A DNA stretch of 64,000 nt. Origin: Zygnema cylindricum (taxonomy: Eukaryota; Streptophyta; Zygnematophyceae; Zygnematales; Zygnemataceae). Where the stretch lies: the NCBI GenBank assembly GCA_037447655.1, contig JBBHKE010001395.1:746001-810000 (forward strand), written 5' to 3'. Below, one piece after another: positions 56,502 to 64,000 of this stretch. Made by a program: the position numbers and the translations under genes. The notes below the pieces were generated by a model. The model did not search any database. It was not told the DNA's origin and saw nothing but the letters and a program-made list of their open reading frames with translations. The number at the start of each line of letters is the position of its first letter. Within the stretch, counting starts at the first letter, position 1.

Positions 56502-56737
56502 AGGTAAGAAAGCAGGAGGAAGAAGTTTGGAAAATTTAACCCTAAAGACCTAAAGAGGTAAGAAAGCAGGAGGAAGAAGTTTGGAAATTTTAACCCTAAA
56601 GAGGTAAGAAAGCAGGAGGAAGAAGTTTGGAAAAGTTAACCCTAAAGAGGTAAGAAAGCAGGAGGAAGAAGTTTGGAAAATTTAACCCTAAAGAGGTAAG
56701 AAAGCAGGAGGAAGAAGTTTGGAAAAGTTAACCCTAA
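56502..56737. repeat. Five tandem copies of a unit of about 45 bp
   Basis: Each unit reads roughly AGAGGTAAGAAAGCAGGAGG followed by aagaagtttggaaaattttaaccctaa. The copies are almost identical, with small length changes, so the array is recent. Confidence 0.92.
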
Positions 56738-57376
56738 AACACGGTACTGTGATCTGAACACGGACGAGTCAGAAAAGGGACGCGGGATCGTATTGTACTG
56801 TGTCGCAAGTAAAGAATCAAAAAGAAGGTACACTGCAGCAGCAAGTCAGCAGCAATTCTGGAGAGAATCGGACGGTTGGGAACTCTGGATGCATTCAAGT
56901 TTACATGCAGGAACGGTGGTTAAGTTCTGACCTGTCATTCCCTAGTTTGTGGAGCTCACGTCCCGCCCGTCCGATGAATCATTGCTTGCCATTTTACTAG
57001 AATGGGTGTACATGCTCCAATGTGGGTTCAGTTCGGTCAGCCGTCATGGAAAACCGAGGGCGTTTTTCCATTAAATCCAAGGCCGTCCGTTTCAGTATCT
57101 CGATAAGTTAACGGACGCGCGAGCGCAATTCCTGCCGGACAATGTAAAACAGTTCGCTTTTCGGTACTGTAAAAGCCCCGGGGGTAGAAGCCCCCCGGGG
57201 AACTTCAGGTGAATCGCAATTGTAACGAAGAGCCTCGAATTTGCTAAACCATTTACCTTTAATAGCGTGAATAATTCATTGGTTTTCAATGTGAGATACT
57301 CAGATTAGAGTGAAAGTCGACTACTTTTTTTTTTAAAACGTATTCTATTTTATGCATTTTGCTAATTACAGTACAG
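56738..57376. other. Unassigned intergenic stretch
   Basis: No gene is recognised. A GC-rich hairpin GCCCCGGGGGTAGAAGCCCCCCGGGG lies near 57174-57200. Confidence 0.5.
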
Positions 57377-57440
57377 TACACCGTGAATCGTTATTAGACT
57401 AAAGAAATTATTAGTGTCAATAATGAATTAGGGTGAAGTT
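57377..57440. mobile_element. Single end of a TA-flanked MITE
   Basis: TACACCGTGAATCGTTATTAG and a short following block are present, but I see no matching inverted end nearby. Confidence 0.6.
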
Positions 57441-57778
57441 CCCTCATACGTTTCTGTTATTGTAAGGCAAACTCTACAGACCGGGTCGATTGAGTCGATG
57501 TTCCATCACGTAGAGTCTGTAAGCCACGTGTTCTAAAATGACTAGCGCCACGCAAGCTACGATCTGATATTGAATGTCTTTTAGATTTTTAGCACCGACA
57601 AACATAGCTTCAAATCTTCACTTTCGTACCATGTACCTGCGTACGAAGTAATGATACGACAGAATTTTTATACTTTTTGCAGACGGCAGTCTGTACGCCA
57701 GCTCATTTTTCAGGCATTCTGTTTTCGAACATAACGAAAGTCCTTTGAGAGAAATAGTGTGACGAACAAGATTTTAGT

Positions 57779-58036
57779 GAAAAAGAAAAGGTTAACTGTT
57801 TACTGATGAAGTTACCCGATAAGTTCGAGAACATAGTCAACCGTGTGCAGGACTTGCCAGACTCAAGGTGGATATGGAACTCAGTGGTAGGGATGATTCT
57901 CGTTCGGGAGAATACGATTGAGATTCGAAGGGGAGGAAAGAGTGGCCAAGCCTTGGCAACTGCGACCGATTGGAGGAACAAGGATTTCCGGAAATCGGTC
58001 GGAAGCTGTAACAGGGTTACAAAATTGGGTACTTAG
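57779..58036 (+). pseudogene. Copia gag fragment
   Basis: The frame MKLPDKFENIVNRVQ...GMILVRENTIEIRRG matches the middle of gag in elements 1 and 2 (MKLPSEYENII, GIILVRESTLELRRG). It stops just before the chromovirus LTR. No LTR of its own is seen, so it is a truncated relic or was cut by the later insertion. Confidence 0.8.
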
Positions 58037-58056
58037 TGGCTGGGGCTAGACTGCTA

Positions 58057-58488
58057 TTGTTGCGATTTCAGAGCAACGTAGTTGCGATTCCAGAGCAGCG
58101 TAGCTGCGATTCCAGACCAGCGCAGCATCGCTGCATAGCAACTTAGTAGCGCAGCAGCGCAGCATAGCAACGCCGCAGAATGTAGATGGAACTGTATAGT
58201 TCTAAAAGGAAGTTTTGGATAGATCTCGGTTGGCCGCGAAGGCCCACGTGTACAGCTGTATAGTACTAAGTTGACTAGCAGTTAGCTAGTTTAAATAGGC
58301 GAGTAGACCTAGTGAATGGGACACCTGAAGTAGACCGACACAGCTAGCGCAACCTTGAACTTTCTCTCAAGTAAATAAGCTCAACCTTGTCTGTGAGTTC
58401 TGTGTATTCCTGCTGTTGCTACGGGAAGATCCTTGGTGTTTTCCGCTGTGCACTGTAACGTATTGTGGTGTATCGTGCTTCTTTTACA
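58057..58488 (+). repeat. 5' LTR of the Ty3/gypsy chromovirus
   Basis: The right border is firm: ...CTTTTACA, one spacer base, then the primer site. The left border is a guess (TGTTGCGATTTCAGAG), since the 3' LTR is outside the window. GCAGCGCAGC-type repeats fill 58060-58185. Confidence 0.6.
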
Positions 58489-58489
58489 T

Positions 58490-58502
58490 TGGTATCGGAG
58501 CA
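58490..58502 (+). other. Primer-binding site of the chromovirus
   Basis: TGGTATCGGAGCA resembles the complement of the initiator tRNA-Met 3' end (TGGTATCAGAGC) with one difference. It is the ordinary site type, unlike the copia elements in this window. Confidence 0.75.
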
Positions 58503-58523
58503 TATTACCCGTGACTCGACAGC

Positions 58524-61500
58524 ATGGATGAACACGGTGTATGCACTACAGAAATGTTGGCGGAAGTGCTGAGGGAATTAGAAAGTGTGATGTTATAGAA
58601 CGCGCAACTGAGTAACACTGTCATAGCCTTGGAGTCGCGTATTACGGAGCGACCCCATGGAAGCGTAGAAAGAGATTCCCGGAGACCGAAATTAAGAATT
58701 CCCGACGAGTTTGACCCTAAAAGACACAGAAGCCTTGACTCATGGCTATTCTCCGTGGCGAACTATCTCGAGAATTTTCCTAGCCTGTCAGACCATGAGA
58801 AGATTCACTACGCGGGTGGTCTTCTTAAAGGGGCAGCGGGGGCTTGGTGGAGAACATTGGTAGAGGACGATGAATTACCAACTGTCTGGGCGCTCTTCGT
58901 TCAACTCCTCCGCGACACTTGGCAGCCCGTCAACACGGTGAAAGCGGCGAGAGATAAGATCGCATTATTGAAGCAACGAACTTCAGTAATGGAGTTTACG
59001 CAGAGGTTCTTGGAGTGCAAGGTTCAAATACCTACGATGACGGAGGATGAAGCCGTGGATCGTTTCGTGAAGGGGCTTAAGTCGTATATTCGTAGAGATG
59101 TGGAACAATGGCTTGCCCGGGAAAGCACGACTCCTCCTCTCTCAGCAATCATCCAGTTTGCGGAGCGGACCGATTCAGTCGACTTTAATCTCCGAAGACC
59201 TTATCACTACGTGTCGGGTAGTAGCGGAGGAAACCGACGAGATGAAGGTCCAACCCCCATGGAGCTCGGCGCAATTAAGGAGGACAAGGAAGCGGTCAAC
59301 GTCCTGCGGAAAAAGAAGAAAACTACCAAGACCAAGACCAATGACTTGTCCCCCGAGGAAATCCAGCGGAGGAGGCAAAATGGCTTATGCTTCCAGTGCG
59401 GTTCTCCAGATCACATGGCTCGAGAGTGTCCAAAACGGATAGGTCCCAAAAAGGGAAAACTTACCGTTATGAGGTTAGCCGGTGAAGGAGGAGACCCTTT
59501 GATATTTCGGGGTCAAATAGGAGCGAGTACAGCTAACTTCATGGTGGACTCCGGAGCGTCGGGGAACTTCATTAACGAGGCGACGGTGAAAAGGTTGAAA
59601 CTTCCTCTGGTGGTACTAAAGGATCATCAGTCGGTACAATTGGCCGACGGTTGTTCCTTATCCATTACCCATCGTATCCCGAGGTTACGCGTCGGCATTG
59701 AGAAATTCCGATGGTACGATACACTTCATGTATTACCTCTTGGGGACCATGAGGTAATCTTGGGGAAGCCGTGGCTGCAAAAATGGAATCCGACAATTGA
59801 TTAGAGAATTGGCGCCAGGAGAGTGAAGAAAGGGGAAGAAGAGTTCGAGGTAAAAGCGGGAGCGGCTGGTGAGGGAGCGGAAGAGGGACACCTGCTTTCG
59901 GCCTTACAGCTTAAGAGGGCACTGAAGAAAGGGGAAACGATTGGTATGGCTGTCGTCCAGCTAAAGGAGGAGGCGAAGTAGGAGATTCCGGAAGAATGGA
60001 AGGAGAAGGCCCCCAACTTCGTCTCCAAAGAAAGTGACGACATTGGAAAGGCTTCCGATGAGGCCCCGGAAGTCATGACAAAACTTCTCGAGGAGTACGT
60101 AGATGTATTTCCCCTGAAGCTCCCCGAAGGATTACCTCTGAAGCGCGAAGTAGACCATAGGATAGAGCTTGTTCCTGGAGCGGTACCCCCGGCTAATCGG
60201 ATGTACAAGATGAGCTACACCGAATTGGATGAACTCAAAAAGCAACTCGCGGAGTTGGTCAAAGCCGGAGCAATCGAACCAAACAATTCACCGTATGGAG
60301 CCCCTGTTCTCTTTGTGAACAAGAAAGATGGAGGTTTCCGTATGTGTGTAGACTACCGAGCGCTGAACAAATTAACGGTAAAGAATGCGTATCCCCTGCC
60401 GAGGATCGACGAATTGTTGGATCGACTTCGAGGTGCCAAGTATTTTTCAAAAATAGACTTGCGGAGCGGCTACCACCAGATCAGAGTTGCCGAGAATGAT
60501 GTGGAGAAGACGGCGTTCAGGACTCGATACGGTCATTTCCAGTTTCGGGTAATGCCGTTCGGGTTGACTAACGCACCGGCGACCTTTATGCATTTAATGA
60601 ATTCCATCTTTCGGCAATATCTGGACGCGTTTGTGATCGTCTTCTTAGATGACATATTGGTGTATAGCCGAACGGAGGAAGAACATATGAAGCATTTACG
60701 GACGGTCCTACAAGTTCTTTGGGAGCATAAGTTATACGCAAAAAGAAGTAAATGTGACTTCTTCAAGGAGAAAATTGATTTTTTGGGCCATGTGGTGAGC
60801 CGGGACGGAATCGCAGTGGACCCAAACAAGACAAAGGCCGTTAAGGAGTGGCCGCAGCCAGCAAATATCACGGAGTTACGGAGCTTTCTAGGACTATGCT
60901 CCTATTATCGACGTTTTGTCGAAGGTTTCGCAAAAATCGCTGCACCGCTCACGGAATTGCTCAAGTAAGATGCGCCCTATAATTGGAAAGCGGCGCAAGG
61001 GCAGCCTTTAACACGCTAAAGGAGCGGTTGGTTACCGCCCCTGTGTTAGCTGTTCCCGATCCGGATTTACCTTGGACGATAATTATCGACGCTAGCGATA
61101 TGGCTATTGGAGCGATCCTTATGCAGGATCAAGGAAAAGGCCTCCAACCCATCGCCTACGACAGTCGCAAACTAAAGGCAGCGGAGTTGAACTGGGCCAC
61201 CCATGAGAAGGAGACAATGGCTATTATCAATGCGCTGGAGGTTTGGAAGTGTTACGTTCAGGGGAAACGGATCACAGTTGTCACGGATCACCACGCCTTA
61301 CAATATCTCCAAACTCAGCCGAAGTTGTCCAAGAAACAAGTGCGCTGGATGACGTTCCTACAAACCTTCGGTCCGGAACTTGTTATACAATATAAGCCGG
61401 GCAAGACGAACCCGGCGGATGTGCTGTCAAGAAGACCTGACGACACTGCGCTGGCAGCGGAGCAACGACCGCCATCACCGCAGCAGAAAAAGGTAGACTT

Positions 61501-62990
61501 TGTGCAAGAGACAAGCGCAACGTCGACCGCAGCGCAAGATAGGAGGCTCAGCGTTGTCACCAGTACGCTGCATGTGGACGAACAGTGGTTAAGTCGGATC
61601 AAGGCCGCCTACGGCGACGATGATTCACTAAAGGAACTCATCAAACGGAAGGTACTCGTTCGAACCGCCAATGGTATATGGCGGTACAGGCCGGGTAAGA
61701 CAACACGGCTTTATGTGCCAACAAATACGGCACTTCGTCACACGATTCTTCAAATGAGTCACGACGAGCCGCTCAGTGGACATTTTGGGCGGGATAAAAC
61801 AACCGCACGTGTCGCTGAGGCGTATTACTGGCCAAACATGACTCGAGACATTGCAGAATATGTCCGGACGTGTGACTCGTGTAATAGAAACAAATTAGAT
61901 TCAGGGCAACAAGGCTTGTTACACCCCCTCCCAATTCCATCTGTTCATTGGGAAGCGATCTCGATGGATTTCATCGTGGCCCTTCCCCGGACGAAAGAGG
62001 GTTACGACTCAATCTTCGTCGTCGTGAATTACCTGACGAAAATGGCACATTTTCTACCCACGACCACTACAGCTACTGCACGAAATATTGCGGACTTATT
62101 CTTTCGGGAAATATTCCGCCATCACGGTCTTCCGAAAAGGATCGTCAACGACCGCGATCGAAAATTCGTCAGCCACTTTTGGCAAAACCTATTTGCGTTA
62201 TGGGCAACGCAGTTGGCCATGTCCACAGCCTACCACCCTCAAACTGATGGTCAGACTGAAAGGGTGAATCGAACTTTGGTGGAAGCATTGCGGGCTTATG
62301 TCTCAGTGCACCAAACGGATTGGGTGGACCATTTAACGGCAATCGAGGTAGCATACAACAGTGCAGTACACTCGTCAACCAATGCTACGCCATTCTCCCT
62401 CAATGGACGACAACCCACTCTACCCCAAAACTTATTGGTAGCGGACTGCCAAACACTGGCTGCTTTGGACTTTGCCAAAACTTTGCAAGAAAACCTGGAA
62501 AAGGCGGCCAAGGCGCTCCAAATGGCAAAGGATCGTCAAAAGTCGCAGGCCGACGCTCACCGGAAGGACAGCGTCTTCTGTGTGGGGGACAAGGTTCACC
62601 TTAATATGGTAAACCTCTCCTTGCCGGGTGCCCTATCTAAGAAGTTGGCACCAAAGTTCACGCGACCATTCACAATTCTTTCCCGTGTGGGCGACGTAGC
62701 GTACAAGTTGGATATCCCGACGGACTGGCATATCCACAATGTCTTCCATGTTTCCCTTCTTAAACCATTCCGCGATCCTGATTCAATGTTCCCTAGTCGA
62801 CGATGGCATACTCCTTTACCACCCGTTCAAGGAACCTCAGACGAGTATGAGGTGGAAGAGATCCTTCAATCACGTCACTCTCGGAATTCCAACTCCATCC
62901 AATACTTGGTGCGTTGAAAGGGTTACGGTGCCGAGGACGACTCTTGGGTGGACGGGAAGGATCTTCATTCCCCGGAGTTGCTGCGCCGGT
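58524..62990 (+). pseudogene. Gag-pol of a Ty3/gypsy chromovirus, broken
   Basis: The likely start is ATG 58524; a TAG at 58596 interrupts it early. Gag (to about 59340) has GAAGAWWRTL. A zinc knuckle CFQCGSPDHMAREC starts at 59388. The protease has VDSGAS. Reverse transcriptase (60075-60960) has [13 protein letters not shown] and FLDDILVYS. RNase H (about 61000-61430) has IIDASDMAIG and TDHHALQYL. Integrase has a zinc finger (61755-61900) and a catalytic core with SMDFIVALP, NDRDRKFVS and TDGQTERVNRT. The chromodomain (62840-62990) has YLVR, then TGA for the conserved Trp, then KGYGAEDDSWV. Further breaks: TAG at 59802, TAG at 59979, TAA at 60966 and a frameshift just after. The order protease, RT, RNase H, integrase, chromodomain defines a chromovirus. 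Confidence 0.92.
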
Positions 62991-63490
62991 TTCAGCAGAG
63001 TGACGACACTCAGCCTTACCGGAGGGGCAATCGCAGCGGCCGCAACAACGGAGTGAATCGCAGTGGCGCAACCATCGCAATCATATTGGGGACGCGACAA
63101 AGGACCGCAGCGGCGATGTTACCACACCGCAGCGCCGTAGCAGCGCAGCCACCGCAGCGCAACATGGTCACGATGACGTCAGAGGATCGCAGCACCACCG
63201 CTGCGCTGACAGGAAAGCGCAACGGCGCAATTGTGTTTCACTATGTAGGTGACGACGAACCCTCAATTTCGCCGCAGCAGCGCAGTTTTATAAATGTTGG
63301 ACGCTGCGATACCCTCGCACGCTGCGACGCTTCGCACAGTCCAAAAGTGAAACCCTCGACCCCCGGGAATACAGCCGCCATTCGTCCTCACGACCAACCT
63401 AGTCTCAGCAGCTTGAAAACGGTTTCTCTCCGCACAATCAGTTTACCTTCGCTTCTGGAGCTACCGGAATTGTCTGGTTCAGCAGTGTCT

Positions 63491-64000
63491 ATGGCGTCGT
63501 CATCCTCTCCACCACCGAAAAAGAGGAAACTAGTGCGAGTGGGACAAGGAGACCCGAACCGTCCCGAGAGATTGCTAAGGGCGGCGGAGGCCATGGTGGA
63601 AGCAAGCAGGCGAAGAGAAGTCGAAGTGGAGCCGGAACCGGAGGAAAGCGCCAGCAGCGAGGCAGGACCGGCAGAAACCAGTGGAGGAGAGGGGTCAGAA
63701 AACTCACAGGACCCTGAATACACCCCAACTCGGGAAGGTGATCAGGAATTTCAAGCGGACCATGAGTTGTCGGAGGCGGAGGAACCGGAACGCGACCCAA
63801 CGCCTCCGCCAATTGAGGAGCGCGCCTCAGATTTAGAGGTGATGCGGGACCCGAACAAGGAGAGCACCGCGGACGAGTAGTCGTCTGAGAGTGCGGAGAG
63901 GAAGGCAGAGGAACAATACCCCAGTGGTGACGATGTATTTCTCTTGCGCGAAAACCGAAGAGATTCGGAGGAGGAGAGTGAACAGGGAGAGGAAATCCCC
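63491..64000 (+). CDS. Acidic open frame downstream of the chromodomain, runs off the window
   Basis: This continues the frame of the chromodomain, open from 62918, through a Ser/Arg/Ala-rich piece, to MASSSSPPPKKRKLVRVG at 63491. That piece holds a good basic nuclear-localisation motif (PPPKKRKL). A long Glu/Pro-rich stretch follows. A TAG at 63878 interrupts it, after which the same frame stays open to the window edge. I do not recognise the family. It may be a C-terminal extension of the polyprotein, a third ORF of the element, or a host gene. Codon use is GC-rich, like gag-pol. Confidence 0.4.

Noticed and set aside
56502-56737. CRISPR-like regular repeats
   Set aside because: The copies abut with no variable spacers and the DNA is eukaryotic; it is a tandem array.

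Overview
The window is nuclear DNA from a eukaryote of the plant lineage. The two host genes have many small exons with GT-AG introns. One is a three-RRM protein of the plant RBP45/RBP47 type, the other a plant-type DnaJ-X protein. Long introns, (CT)n and (TA)n tracts and many decayed transposons suggest a large, repeat-rich genome. A streptophyte green alga (for example a charophyte) would fit, but that is inference only.

Layout. 1-2000: a 408-bp direct repeat with a tRNA-like sequence and a hAT-type MITE. 2270-3552: remains of a gene for a secreted F5/8-type C (fucolectin-like) domain. 5570-16268: a decayed copia element on the minus strand, inserted in a (TA)n tract. Its upstream LTR is split by a younger copia-derived element (11271-15607, plus strand) that keeps gag and a scrap of RNase H but lacks protease, integrase and reverse transcriptase. 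Both elements appear to be primed by an internal (half) initiator tRNA-Met, and the primer site contains the gag start codon.

18078-25800: MITEs and, at 20512-23917, a decayed but clearly recognisable Crypton. It is a tyrosine recombinase with introns and a C-terminal GCR1_C DNA-binding domain. A 29-bp perfect inverted repeat brackets it about 7 kb apart. This is the most unusual find in the window.

28625-39279 (minus): an intact nine-exon RBP45/47-like gene of 408 codons. 44708-54035 (minus): ten exons of a DnaJ-X gene; the first J-domain exon is missing or broken. One of its exons carries an in-frame internal duplication. Two hAT-type MITE families and a TA-flanked MITE family fill the spaces between the genes.

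57779-64000: a copia gag fragment, then a Ty3/gypsy chromovirus (5' LTR, primer site, gag-pol with several stops and a frameshift, chromodomain). An acidic open frame downstream runs off the window end.

The host genes are an RNA-binding protein and a chaperone and show no sign of working together. The rest is a layered record of transposon insertion and decay.
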